DNA of 53,212 nt from DASPJR01 sp035628505 (GTDB taxonomy: Bacteria; Planctomycetota; SZUA-567; H5-PLA8), in the NCBI GenBank assembly GCA_035628505.1, contig DASPJR010000200.1, positions 1-53,212 of the forward strand, read 5' to 3'. The first letter of the stretch is position 1. The number at the start of each line of letters is the position of its first letter. This document shows, piece by piece, positions 18,758 to 27,204 of this stretch. The notes below the pieces were generated by a model, which did not search any database, was not told the origin of the DNA, and saw only the letters and a program-made list of their open reading frames with translations. A program made the position numbers and the translations under genes.

Positions 18758-20086
18758 GTGTCAACATTGGTCCTGAAATCCGGTCGCGTATTCGATCCGT
18801 CTCAGAAGATCGACAAAACAGCCGACGTGCTGATCGACAAAGCCAAAGGCACGATCATCGAGATTGGCTCGGGCCTAAAAGGCGATGAGACGCTGGACTG
18901 CGCGGGGAAGCTCGTCTGTCCGGGGTTTCTGGATATTCACGTCCACTTCCGCGAGCCAGGCAATAACGCGAAGGAGACCATCGCGACGGGCTCGGCGGCG
19001 GCGGTGCACGGCGGCTTCACGACCGTTGTCACCATGCCCAACACCGATCCGCCGCTCGATAACCCTGCCTCCATAGCCTATCAGTACCTTCAGGCGAAAA
19101 ATGCGGCCAAGGCGCGCGTCTTCCCGATGGGCTGCATCACCAAAGGGCGTAAAGGCGAAGAACTGGCCGAGCTGGGCCTCATGGCGCTCGGTTCAGGAGG
19201 ACAGCCCGGTGCGGTCGCGTTCACCGATGACGGTTCAGCGGTGCCCGGCAGCATGATCATGCGCTCGGCGTTCGAGTACGCCCGCACGCTCGATCGCGTC
19301 ATCGTTGAACACTGCGAAGATCATGATCTCTCCAACGGCGCAATCATGCATGAAGGCAAAGTCAGCGCGGCTCTGGGGATAAACGGCTACCCGAGCGCGG
19401 CCGAAGAGATCATCGTGGCGCGCGATATCCGTCTGGCCAAGCTGGCCGGCGCGCGCTTCCATGTTTCTCACATCTCCGCTAAGGGAGCTGTAGCGCTCGT
19501 TCGGGAAGGCAAAGCCAAGGGCGTTCGCGTCACAGCAGAAGTCAGCCCCCATCATCTGCTGCTGACTGACGAATGCTGCCGCGGCTTCGATCCCATCTAT
19601 AAGATGAACCCGCCGTTGCGCGAGCAGTCTGACGTCGACGCGTGCCTTGAAGGGTTGCTGGACGGCACCATCGACTGCCTGGCATCCGACCACGCTCCGC
19701 ATACCAGCGAAGAGAAGGCGCGCGAATTCGTGGACGCGCCGAATGGCATTATCGGACTTGAATCCAACATCGGCGTGCTGCTGGCCAAGCTGGTTGTGCC
19801 TGGCAAGTTGCCTCTTGTTCGGTTTGTTGAAGCTTGGACCTCGGCGCCCGCACGCTGTCTGGGGCTAGAGAAGTTCGGGGTGACCGGAACACTGAAAGTG
19901 GGCGGTAACGCCGATCTTACGGTCCTCGATCTGGAGCAGGAATGGACCCTGGACGCCGGCGTCTTCAAATCGAAAGCACGCAACTGCCCGTTTAAGGGAT
20001 GGCGGCTGAAAGGCGCCCCGAGCTATGCAATTGTGGGCGGCATTATCCATGCGGCCATCGGGGAAACGGTGCGTTCTTCCAAATAA
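18758..20086 (+). CDS. pyrC: Dihydroorotase
   Basis: The 442-residue protein is a class I dihydroorotase of the amidohydrolase superfamily. It closes the dihydroorotate ring after the PyrB step. Metal ligands are seen in LDIHVHFREPG (His61, His63), and later motifs include TMPNTDPP, HVSHISAKGAV, EVSPHHLLLTD and the C-terminal metal-site SDHAPHT. It starts with GTG at 18758, with GAGG eight to nine bases upstream. The link with pyrB is broken by the RAYT cassette, so it may need its own promoter in that region. Confidence 0.96.
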   Translation: MSTLVLKSGRVFDPSQKIDKTADVLIDKAKGTIIEIGSGLKGDETLDCAGKLVCPGFLDIHVHFREPGNNAKETIATGSAAAVHGGFTTVVTMPNTDPPLDNPASIAYQYLQAKNAAKARVFPMGCITKGRKGEELAELGLMALGSGGQPGAVAFTDDGSAVPGSMIMRSAFEYARTLDRVIVEHCEDHDLSNGAIMHEGKVSAALGINGYPSAAEEIIVARDIRLAKLAGARFHVSHISAKGAVALVREGKAKGVRVTAEVSPHHLLLTDECCRGFDPIYKMNPPLREQSDVDACLEGLLDGTIDCLASDHAPHTSEEKAREFVDAPNGIIGLESNIGVLLAKLVVPGKLPLVRFVEAWTSAPARCLGLEKFGVTGTLKVGGNADLTVLDLEQEWTLDAGVFKSKARNCPFKGWRLKGAPSYAIVGGIIHAAIGETVRSSK

Positions 20087-20204
20087 ATTCCTAACAAAAT
20101 GGCCCCTGCTGAGAGATTCTTGCTTGAATTTATTGAATAGCTGCATAAATTCCTCGTCCGCTAATGTGGAACGTAGGATTTCGACGGTTTAAACAGGCTC
20201 AACT

Positions 20205-20300
20205 GAATTGACAGGTCAAGCGGATCATCCTCCGATCCGCAATAAAAGCCGGAGGAACAAGGGCTGCCGGTAAGTGATGCGACAGGATCGCGTCCGCTGG
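20205..20300 (+). ncRNA. Candidate structured RNA leader with hairpin and pseudoknot
   Basis: In the 5' leader of the small secreted protein gene, GCGGATC (20220-20226) pairs with GATCCGC (20234-20240). The loop's TCCTCC (20228-20233) is exactly complementary to GGAGGA (20251-20256) ten bases downstream, which would make a pseudoknot. AGCC (20247-20250) can also pair with GGCT (20262-20265). ACAGGTCAAG before the hairpin and AAAGCC after it recall the c-di-GMP-I riboswitch core, but the match is loose. The identity is unproven. Confidence 0.35.
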
Positions 20301-20325
20301 CATCCAGTTTTGGAAAGGGTGTACT

Positions 20326-20625
20326 ATGAAGCGTGTTAGTTTCCTGATGGTTCCGTTCGTTCTGGCTCTGACGCTGAGCTCGGGCCTCTTCGCCGCCGAA
20401 GGCGAATGGACTATCACCTTGGGCTGCGCCCACTGCAACTATGAGAAGGACACGGGTGCGACGTCCTGCGCGGCGGCTGGCAAGACCTCTGACGGCAAGA
20501 TCGTTCAGCTCAAGGGCGATGCTATGAAGGGCATCAAGTTCAAAGCTGGCGGCGACTACAAGGTCAAGGGCGAGATCTCGGCTGACGGAAAGAGCATCAC
20601 TGTCAAAGAGATCAAGAAGGCCTAA
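20326..20625 (+). CDS. Small secreted Cys-containing protein, possibly OB-fold
   Basis: This 99-residue product begins with a signal peptide (VSFLMVPFVLALTLSSGLFA). The mature part starts EGEWTITLGCAHCNYEKD and has three Cys residues (GCAHC and SCAAA). It ends in a lysine-rich beta pattern (GIKFKAGGDYKVKGEIS, SITVKEIKK), which suggests a small OB-fold like those in PVC proteins of the DUF6370 type. GCAHC could bind metal or form a disulfide. The function is unknown. The gene is monocistronic, between a possible structured leader and a clear terminator. Confidence 0.75.
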   Translation: MKRVSFLMVPFVLALTLSSGLFAAEGEWTITLGCAHCNYEKDTGATSCAAAGKTSDGKIVQLKGDAMKGIKFKAGGDYKVKGEISADGKSITVKEIKKA

Positions 20626-20664
20626 TTCCTTCCCGGCAATCAGTTTGCCGGATCGATCGAGCAA

Positions 20665-20698
20665 GCGGGAGCCTCTTTTCGAGGCTCCCGCTTTTTTT
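20665..20698 (+). terminator. Rho-independent terminator
   Basis: GCGGGAGCCTC pairs with GAGGCTCCCGC around a TTTT-type loop and is followed by seven T residues. It lies 40 bp after the stop of the small secreted protein. Confidence 0.92.
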
Positions 20699-20787
20699 GA
20701 ATGGGTTCTGGCCTGCACGCGTCGATCTAGTAGAAAGAGAGATCTACTGCACAGGCCGTAAGGCTTTGCAGCTTAAGGAGGACACCC

Positions 20788-21858
20788 ATGAGGCAATCCC
20801 GTGCTGCTCTGCTCGCCGCAATCCTGTTTTCTTTGGCCTCCACTGCGCGCGCCGAAACCGTCGACGACATCCTGGCGATGTCCGCCAAAGGCGTCGGCGA
20901 AGAAATTCTGCTCACGACCGTCGAGCAGTCCAAGACGGGTTTTACGCTGAACGCGCAGGACGTTATCCGCCTGAAAGAAAAAAAGGTTCCAGACAAAGTA
21001 ATCATGGCCATGCTGAAGAAGCGTGCCGCGGCAAACCCGGGTCTGGTTGCCGTCGCGCCCGCCCCCGCACCGGCCCCCGCAGCTGTTCCAGCGCCAGCAC
21101 CTGTGGCTGAGCCTGCCCCAGCGAAGCCGGCGCGGCCCGCGGCGGCCAACGGAATTCTCAATATTGAAAATCTGGACGACAAAACATGGTCGTACAAGTT
21201 TGAACCGGCCACTGGAACGATCTGGATTTCTCCGGCGTCCGCGGATGGCCAGGGAAACATCGAGCCTCATGGCGGATTGAGCCTTCGGATGCCGCTTGGA
21301 ACCTTCGACGTGGTTTACAACGGTCAGACGACTGGCCAGCCGGTGACTGTGCATGGCGAGGACAAGTCTCTGATCATGCTCTCGCGCGTCGATACGAAAG
21401 ATCTGGAAGCGCTCTATGTTACCGTGTTTGAAAAAGGCGAGCGCAAAACAAGTGGCAAGCTGGTCACTCTGCGCCAGAGCAACGGCAAGCGAGCGGAAAG
21501 GGAAATCGATTCACGGCCCGCGGAGCGTGTAGTTGAGCGCGAACGCGTCGTCGAAGTTCCGTCGACGACGGTGGTTTACCGCGACACGCCGACGGTCGTG
21601 TATTCGGGCAGTTACTATTCGCCGTATTACTCCAGCTACTATTACCCGGGCTCGTACTATCTCGGCTCCGGTTATTGCGCGCCGCGATACTACAGCAGCT
21701 ACTGTGGACCGCGTTATTACGGCGGCTACTCAGGGTACTACGGCGGAGGCAGCTACTACGGCGGACACAGGCACGGCGGTTCCGTCAACTTCGGCTACAC
21801 CCATATCGGACGCAACAACAGCTTCGGCATTGGTGTCGGTGTGGGCCGCCGCTGGTAG
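20788..21858 (+). CDS. Secreted protein with Ala-Pro linker and Tyr/Gly-rich C-terminus
   Basis: AAGGAGG precedes ATG 20788. The 356-residue product has a signal peptide (ALLAAILFSLASTARA), then a short helical domain (about 24-85: TVDDILAMSAKGVGEEILLT, VIRLKEKKVPDKVIMAMLKK). An Ala-Pro linker covers about 90-120, followed by a beta domain (about 125-235: NILNIENLDD-type start, GTIWISPASADGQG). The tail from about residue 268 is dominated by Tyr, Ser and Gly (SGSYYSPYYSSYYYPGSYYL and later GGYSGYYGGGSYYGG) and ends GIGVGVGRRW. Such tails occur in envelope or matrix proteins that self-associate. No enzyme motif is seen. A short hairpin, AGTAGA/TCTACT, lies about 45 bases upstream of the start. 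Confidence 0.75.
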   Translation: MRQSRAALLAAILFSLASTARAETVDDILAMSAKGVGEEILLTTVEQSKTGFTLNAQDVIRLKEKKVPDKVIMAMLKKRAAANPGLVAVAPAPAPAPAAVPAPAPVAEPAPAKPARPAAANGILNIENLDDKTWSYKFEPATGTIWISPASADGQGNIEPHGGLSLRMPLGTFDVVYNGQTTGQPVTVHGEDKSLIMLSRVDTKDLEALYVTVFEKGERKTSGKLVTLRQSNGKRAEREIDSRPAERVVERERVVEVPSTTVVYRDTPTVVYSGSYYSPYYSSYYYPGSYYLGSGYCAPRYYSSYCGPRYYGGYSGYYGGGSYYGGHRHGGSVNFGYTHIGRNNSFGIGVGVGRRW

Positions 21859-21865
21859 AAAGAAC

Positions 21866-21916
21866 TGATGCATGATGCATGAACAGCAATGTTTCATGCA
21901 TCATGCCTCATGCATC
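21866..21916. terminator. ATGCATG-repeat hairpin between convergent genes
   Basis: CATGATGCATGAACA and TGTTTCATGCATCATG can form a long stem with one bulged base and a GCAA loop, built on repeats of ATGCATG. It lies between two converging stops, so it may act as a two-way terminator, although the T tract is weak. It also belongs with the short-period repeats of this window. Confidence 0.5.
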
Positions 21917-21922
21917 AAACTT

Positions 21923-22420
21923 TTATCGACCGCGTTCGAACTCTTTCAAATAGCCCTGGAACTCGCGGCGGTGCTCTTCTTCATCACCGAGCAGTTCAAT
22001 GCAGAGTTCCTGCGTGACGAAATCGACGCCATCGCAGATGTCGATGAGCTTGCGATAATGTTCGCAGGCGGCTTCTTCGGCTTCAATGACGCCATTTATC
22101 ACGGACACCAGGTCGGCGCTGTCCTTGCGCGGCTGAAGCGAAGCCTGGTCGAATTTCAGTTCCTGCGATCCGGGAACGGTGCCTCCTAGAATGTGAATGC
22201 GCCTGCCCAGTCGGCGAGCGTGTTCCAGTTCAGCCGTAATATCGTCTTCCAGAGATTCTTTAATCTCCTTGGCGCGCACGCCATCCAGATTGATAGAGTT
22301 CGAGACGTAATTCATTACCGTCTCCATCTCCATATTATATGCAATCTTCAGAGCCTCGAGAATCTCGGTGGCATGGTCGATTTGAACGGCAACATTGCTT
22401 TCAGCGTGCTCATTGTCCAT
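21923..22420 (-). CDS. Ferritin-like di-iron protein (bacterioferritin/rubrerythrin type)
   Basis: The 165-residue protein is a predicted four-helix bundle. Metal-binding Glu/His patterns are seen in YNMEMETVMNYV, DDITAELEHARRLGRRIHIL, VIEAEEAACEHYRKL and LLGDEEEHRREFQGYL, giving the repeated E...ExxH layout of the ferritin-like superfamily. It probably stores iron or detoxifies peroxide in the cytoplasm; there is no signal peptide. AGGGAG lies six bases before the ATG. It is convergent with the Tyr-rich protein gene and divergent from the operon starting at 22647. Confidence 0.88.
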   Translation of the reverse strand: MDNEHAESNVAVQIDHATEILEALKIAYNMEMETVMNYVSNSINLDGVRAKEIKESLEDDITAELEHARRLGRRIHILGGTVPGSQELKFDQASLQPRKDSADLVSVINGVIEAEEAACEHYRKLIDICDGVDFVTQELCIELLGDEEEHRREFQGYLKEFERGR

Positions 22421-22646
22421 TGTTTACTCCCTTGGCGCCCGTGTGGATTGGCTCCCCATGAATTCGGCCAAACGGCTTTCTGATGTGCTGCACCTGCGGC
22501 AGCACAGTCTTCGGTATTCAGGGCACGCAGCACGCCAAAAAGTTCCATCGAATCCTGGAAGAGCGCTACAATATTTAAGCTGGCCGCGCGTCTGTTTTTT
22601 AAGAGCCCACCTGGACGGCGGGGCATTACGAGGAGTTTTCAATCCT

Positions 22647-24464
22647 GTGCGCTTGAACCGATCTGCTGCGACTGCGTTTCTGATCCTGTCTCTTCTCTGT
22701 TCCGACATTTCCGGTATGAAAGCGTGCCTGGCCGGAGACGCTTCTCCTGCGGCGGGGGGTGCTCCGTCGGCAAGCTTAGACGTTCCTGACTGGGCGCTGG
22801 GCATTCTGAGCGTCCGCAAGCTCTCGGGGGCGCTCGATAAGGCCGGACTCTACGCCAATAACCTGCTGCCGAATTCATCTGAACTGGCCAAGCAGATCAT
22901 CCTTACTTTCATGTTCCGTCTTCCGCTCGGCGGTGGCGTGCAGAACGGCGCGGCGCTGATCGTCATTCCCGACCCCGTTTCGACCGGCACAAAGGATGAA
23001 GTCGCTTTTATTCTTCCGGCCACAGACAAGGATGCGCTGAAGAAAGTTTTCATCGATACCTATGGCGTTCCGACCGAAGCCGACGGCGTGATGACATTCA
23101 CGCTGCCGCAGCCGCTGCCGCAACCCGACAAATCGCTGCTGGTGAGATTCGCCGGTGACCGCCTGCTTGCCGCGCCCAACCCAGTGGTGCTGAAAAAGCT
23201 CTCCGAGTTCGTTGAGGGCCGCACGGACGCGGCGCTGGCCGGAACTGCGAACGCTGACGCGGTGCTCGCGATTAATGTCGCGACCGTCAAGCGCGCGTAT
23301 GGCGTGATGGTCGCGGCGGTGCTTGGCGTCGTTGAGCAGCTTGCGGGCGTGCAGCGGCGCGAAGAAGTCCAGGCTCTCTCCGAACTCGTCGAGATGCTCT
23401 GGCAGGTCAACTCGTTTGAAGCGCGGCTGGAATTGAACGACACCGGCACCAGCGGCACCATTGAGCTCGCTGCGTTTCCACGCGGAGGAACGCCGCTTGC
23501 CGCGCGCGTGGCCGCGCCCGCCAAGTCCGTCTCGTCCGACGTAATTCGTCTCGTGCCCTCCAAGGCTGCGCTGTTTGGGTCATGGAATATCAACGGGCCG
23601 GCCATGGCGGAGATGCTGCGGGCAAAGCTTCCCAAACCATCGGGGCCTCAGGCGAAGCAGGCAGAAGAACTGGAGTCCGCGATACTCGGCATGCTGGAAA
23701 CCATCGATGGCGACGCGGCGGTTTCACTGTCGCTCGTCAACGACTCATCACTGGGAGTTCTCAAGTCATTCCGCAGCAGCGACGCAGCAAAAGCCGGAGC
23801 GCGGATCAAGACGGCGCTTGAGAAATTTGCCGCACTGATCAACGCCGATCTTCAAGCAGGCGCTGCTGCTGAGCCCTGGAAGAAAAACGTGCAGGTGCGA
23901 GTGAAGAACGCAGACGCCGGCGAGCATGCGGGCGTAAAAATCGAAGGCGTGCAGATCGACGCCGCCGGTCTTCCGCCTGAAGCGACGGGAACCATTCAAA
24001 GAATTCTGGGCTGGCCGCTGACCGTTCGCTATGCCGCGGTGGGAACGCGCATGCTCCTCGCCAGCGGGCCCGATGGTCTCGAAGCGCTCAAGCAAGCCAT
24101 CGATCGCGAAAAGCAGACGGCACCGCTTTCGGATACGGCTGAAGCCATGAAGAATGCCGCTCAGACGAACCCGCATTTCCTGGGCAGTTTTACGGCGACG
24201 CAGCTGGCCCGCCTGATCTTCGGCATCGTGCCGCTGCAGCCGAAGATCAATCCCGACAGGCTCACGCGCGGCCTTTCCGATACGCCGATCACGCTGACGG
24301 GCCGCGCGGAAAAAGCGTATTCGCTTTTGGGCGAGGTGCCCGTGACGGCCGCGGACGCTGTGGGTACAATCGGGCAGCGCCTGGAAGGCGTAAACCTGCG
24401 CATTGACCAAGCCGCTCTACAAGGCGGTGGGGACGCTCCCGCGCCGCCGCCGCCCGCAAAATGA
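22647..24464 (+). CDS. Secreted protein of unknown function (about 605 aa)
   Basis: GTG 22647 is chosen because GAGGAG lies 11 bases upstream and the product then begins with a signal peptide (NRSAATAFLILSLLCSDISG). The frame stays open further upstream but that part is low in coding character and overlaps the ferritin-like gene. The mature protein has repeated alpha/beta segments such as LLVRFAGDRLLAAPNPVVLK, DAVLAINVATVKRAYGVMVA and SSLGVLKSFRSSDAAKAGAR, suggesting duplicated domains similar to uncharacterised PVC proteins. It ends in a Pro/Ala tail. No active-site motif was recognised. It is first of three closely spaced genes (26 and 23 bp gaps) with a PLP enzyme and a sulfatase. Confidence 0.75.
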   Translation: MRLNRSAATAFLILSLLCSDISGMKACLAGDASPAAGGAPSASLDVPDWALGILSVRKLSGALDKAGLYANNLLPNSSELAKQIILTFMFRLPLGGGVQNGAALIVIPDPVSTGTKDEVAFILPATDKDALKKVFIDTYGVPTEADGVMTFTLPQPLPQPDKSLLVRFAGDRLLAAPNPVVLKKLSEFVEGRTDAALAGTANADAVLAINVATVKRAYGVMVAAVLGVVEQLAGVQRREEVQALSELVEMLWQVNSFEARLELNDTGTSGTIELAAFPRGGTPLAARVAAPAKSVSSDVIRLVPSKAALFGSWNINGPAMAEMLRAKLPKPSGPQAKQAEELESAILGMLETIDGDAAVSLSLVNDSSLGVLKSFRSSDAAKAGARIKTALEKFAALINADLQAGAAAEPWKKNVQVRVKNADAGEHAGVKIEGVQIDAAGLPPEATGTIQRILGWPLTVRYAAVGTRMLLASGPDGLEALKQAIDREKQTAPLSDTAEAMKNAAQTNPHFLGSFTATQLARLIFGIVPLQPKINPDRLTRGLSDTPITLTGRAEKAYSLLGEVPVTAADAVGTIGQRLEGVNLRIDQAALQGGGDAPAPPPPAK

Positions 24465-24490
24465 CGGGTCGCTGGTAACGAGAGGAAGAC

Positions 24491-25801
24491 ATGCCGAAAA
24501 AAAAGAAGAAGTCCGCTCCGCCGTACTCTCTTTCCAGTCTCCTGATCCACGGACAATCCAAGGACAAGCATTGGGATTACCGCCACCACGTTGTTCCGCC
24601 GATGTCCTCCTCGACATCCTACCGGCTCGACAGCGCCGCCCGTGGCGCGCGCGGATTTGCTGAATTCGGCGTCGGTCCCGTCGACCCCGAAGACGTTCAG
24701 AAATCGCCCATCTACATTTACGACCGTTTGGCCGAGCCCACGCGCGACATGCTGGAAGAGGCGCTTGCCACGGCCGAGCGCGGCGAGATCGCGGTAACCT
24801 TCGCGAGCGGAATGGCGGCCATCGCGGCGGCGCTGGGCATCTGCGTCGTCACCGGGCAGCACATCGTTGCGCATCGGGTGCTGTATGGCTCGACGTACAG
24901 CCTGCTGAGCAGCTGGCTGCCGAAGTACAAGATCACCACGACGCTCACAAATGTGAACAGCGTCGAAGAACTGCGCCAGGCGATCCGGCGGGAAACGCGC
25001 GTCGTCTACTTTGAGACGCCGGCCAATCCAAACCTGGAACTCATCGACATGGCGCAGGTCAAGCGCGTGGTCGATACCGTTAACAAGCGGCGCAAAGCGG
25101 ACGACCAGATCCGAATTCTTGTCGACAACACGTTCGCCTCGCCTTTCTGCCAGCGGCCGATTGAACATGGGGCGGACCTCGTGATTCACTCGCTCACCAA
25201 AGGAATCTGCGGCTTCGGCACAGACATGGGCGGCGCGGTGATCGGCGCACGCTCGTTCTTGCCGCTGCTGCTCTCGTATAGAAAAGATTTCGGCGGCGTG
25301 CTCTCACCCAAGGCGGCCTGGCCAATTCTGGTTTATGGACTTTCAACGCTGGCGCTGCGCGTGAAGCGCCAGGAAGAGACGGCTTTGACGGTGTCGGAGT
25401 TTCTGGCGCAGCATCCGAAGGTTAAAGCCGTGCACTACCCGGGCCTGCTGAGCTTTCCGCAGCACCAGCTCGCGCGGCGGCAGATGACCGACTACCACGG
25501 GAATTTTGCGCCCGGCAGCCTCGTCTATTTCATCCTGAAAGGCAGTCACAGCGCCAGCCGCCGCCTTGCCGAGCGGCTCATCGATCGCATCGCGCGCGAG
25601 AGCTACACGATCACGCTCGCCGTTTCGCTGGGCCAGGTGCGCACGCTCATCGAACATCCCTCGAGCATGACGCACTCGTCGGTTCCTCTCGCGCGGCAGA
25701 TCGAAGAGGGTATCGATCCCGGCGGCGTGCGGTTGTCCATCGGGCTGGAAGATTCCGGAGATTTGATTCGCGATCTGGCGCGCGCACTGAGCCGGGTTTA
25801 G
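24491..25801 (+). CDS. PLP-dependent transsulfuration enzyme (Cys/Met metabolism family)
   Basis: The 436-residue protein belongs to the cystathionine gamma-synthase/methionine gamma-lyase fold. The PLP Lys is Lys237 in IHSLTKGICGFGT. The phosphate and ring sites are visible in VTFASGMAAIAA, VAHRVLYGSTYSLL, VVYFETPANPNLELID and ILVDNTFASPF. A conserved C-terminal EHPSSMTH and GGVRLSIGLED are present. It cleaves or forms C-S bonds of sulfur amino acids. Methionine gamma-lyase is one candidate, but beta- versus gamma-activity cannot be read safely. GAGAGGAAG precedes the ATG. The basic start MPKKKKKS is unusual. Confidence 0.9.
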   Translation: MPKKKKKSAPPYSLSSLLIHGQSKDKHWDYRHHVVPPMSSSTSYRLDSAARGARGFAEFGVGPVDPEDVQKSPIYIYDRLAEPTRDMLEEALATAERGEIAVTFASGMAAIAAALGICVVTGQHIVAHRVLYGSTYSLLSSWLPKYKITTTLTNVNSVEELRQAIRRETRVVYFETPANPNLELIDMAQVKRVVDTVNKRRKADDQIRILVDNTFASPFCQRPIEHGADLVIHSLTKGICGFGTDMGGAVIGARSFLPLLLSYRKDFGGVLSPKAAWPILVYGLSTLALRVKRQEETALTVSEFLAQHPKVKAVHYPGLLSFPQHQLARRQMTDYHGNFAPGSLVYFILKGSHSASRRLAERLIDRIARESYTITLAVSLGQVRTLIEHPSSMTHSSVPLARQIEEGIDPGGVRLSIGLEDSGDLIRDLARALSRV

Positions 25802-25824
25802 CGGCGTCGCAGGTGGGAGGTTTC

Positions 25825-27192
25825 ATGCCGAGAACGTTGCTGCTTGCCGTAGCTCTCGCGCTCTGCGCCGGCGCATTGACTGCCGGCGAGCCCGCGCGTC
25901 CAAACATTCTCATCATCATGGCCGACGATCTGGCCGACTGGCACCTCGGCTGTTACGGCAATAAAGAAATCAAAACGCCGCACATCGATAAGTTCGCCGC
26001 CGACGGCACGCGCATGGCCAATTCATTCTGTGCCACGCCGATCTGTTCTCCCAGCCGCGCGACTTTTTTTACCGGACGCCTGCCTCGTCAGCATGGCATT
26101 TATGATTTCCTGGGAAAGCCGATCCCCGAACCGCCACAGGCGCAGGCCGCGCCGCCGCCGTCGTTCAAAAACGAACCGATGATCTCGGACGTGTTCGCCG
26201 CCGCCGGTTACACCTGCGGCTACATTGGCAAATGGCACATGGGCGACGACCGCGTGCCGCAGCATAATTATTCGTTCTGGTATAGCCTCGCCGCCGGAGG
26301 CAGCGCGCCGTACCGCGATCCGTCGATCTCGCTGAATGGAAAGCACGTGGAAGAGACCGGCTACGTCCCCGAAATTTTCACGGCCAGGGCGCTGGAATAC
26401 ATCCGCGAAAAACGCGAGAAGCCGTGGCTATTGGTAGTCTCGTACACAAATCCGCACACGCCCTACGAAGGCCATCCGCAGAAATATTACGACATGTATT
26501 TCGGCTGCCGCTTCGAGACGTTCGGCATCGAACCACCTGCACCCAACTTGTTGCGGGAAGGATCCATGATGAAAGAGCCGCTGCTGAATCTGCGCAAGGC
26601 CGCAGCGGCGACGACGGCTCTCGACGACCAGATTCCGCCGCTGCTCAAAGCGCTTGACGACAGCGGCCAGCGCCGCAACACGCTGGTGATGTTCACCGCC
26701 GACAATGGTTATCTTTACGGCCGGCACGGCGCATGGAGCAAAGGTCACGCGACGAACCCGATCAACATGTACGAAGAAGTCATCCGCGTGCCGATGATTT
26801 ACCAGTATCCCGAAAAGCTGCAGCCCGGGCGCGTGATCGAACAGTTCGTGAGCTTCTACGATGTTCTTCCAACGCTCTGCGACGCGGCCGGAATTCAGCC
26901 GCCGCAGGATCGCCGTCTGGTCGGCAGAAGTTACTGGCCGGTGCTGCTGGGCGAGCACGTTCAGTGGGACAACAGCGTCTACTGCACGTTCCGCAACACG
27001 GAATGCCTCCGCGATGAGCGCTACAAGATCGTGCTGCGAAACAGCGCCGCAGGGCCGAACGAGCTCTTCGATCTGAAAGAAGATCCGCGCGAGAAGAAGA
27101 ATATTTTTGGACTGAACGAAAGCGCTCCCATCCGCGAGCGCATGATTCGCAAGCTCTCGGCCTGGATGGAAAAGAACACGCCAGGCAATTGA
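25825..27192 (+). CDS. Type I sulfatase, secreted
   Basis: ATG 25825 (GGGAGG just upstream) gives 455 residues; a GTG at 25813 in the same frame is less likely because it places residues before the signal peptide (TLLLAVALALCAGALTAG). The sulfatase signature CSPSRATFFTGRLP contains the formylglycine Cys74. Metal and substrate motifs NILIIMADDL, GYIGKWHMG and VMFTADNGYLYGRHGAWSKG are present. It hydrolyses sulfate esters outside the cytoplasm and needs a formylglycine-generating enzyme elsewhere. It is the last gene of the three-gene operon and converges on the ThuA gene 12 bp away. Confidence 0.94.
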   Translation: MPRTLLLAVALALCAGALTAGEPARPNILIIMADDLADWHLGCYGNKEIKTPHIDKFAADGTRMANSFCATPICSPSRATFFTGRLPRQHGIYDFLGKPIPEPPQAQAAPPPSFKNEPMISDVFAAAGYTCGYIGKWHMGDDRVPQHNYSFWYSLAAGGSAPYRDPSISLNGKHVEETGYVPEIFTARALEYIREKREKPWLLVVSYTNPHTPYEGHPQKYYDMYFGCRFETFGIEPPAPNLLREGSMMKEPLLNLRKAAAATTALDDQIPPLLKALDDSGQRRNTLVMFTADNGYLYGRHGAWSKGHATNPINMYEEVIRVPMIYQYPEKLQPGRVIEQFVSFYDVLPTLCDAAGIQPPQDRRLVGRSYWPVLLGEHVQWDNSVYCTFRNTECLRDERYKIVLRNSAAGPNELFDLKEDPREKKNIFGLNESAPIRERMIRKLSAWMEKNTPGN

Positions 27193-27204
27193 CTGCGCGC
27201 CGCC

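Noticed and set aside
22395..22646. Upstream extension of the 605-residue secreted protein
   Set aside because: It overlaps the ferritin-like gene start, puts over 80 residues ahead of a signal peptide and has no ribosome site; GTG 22647 is better.
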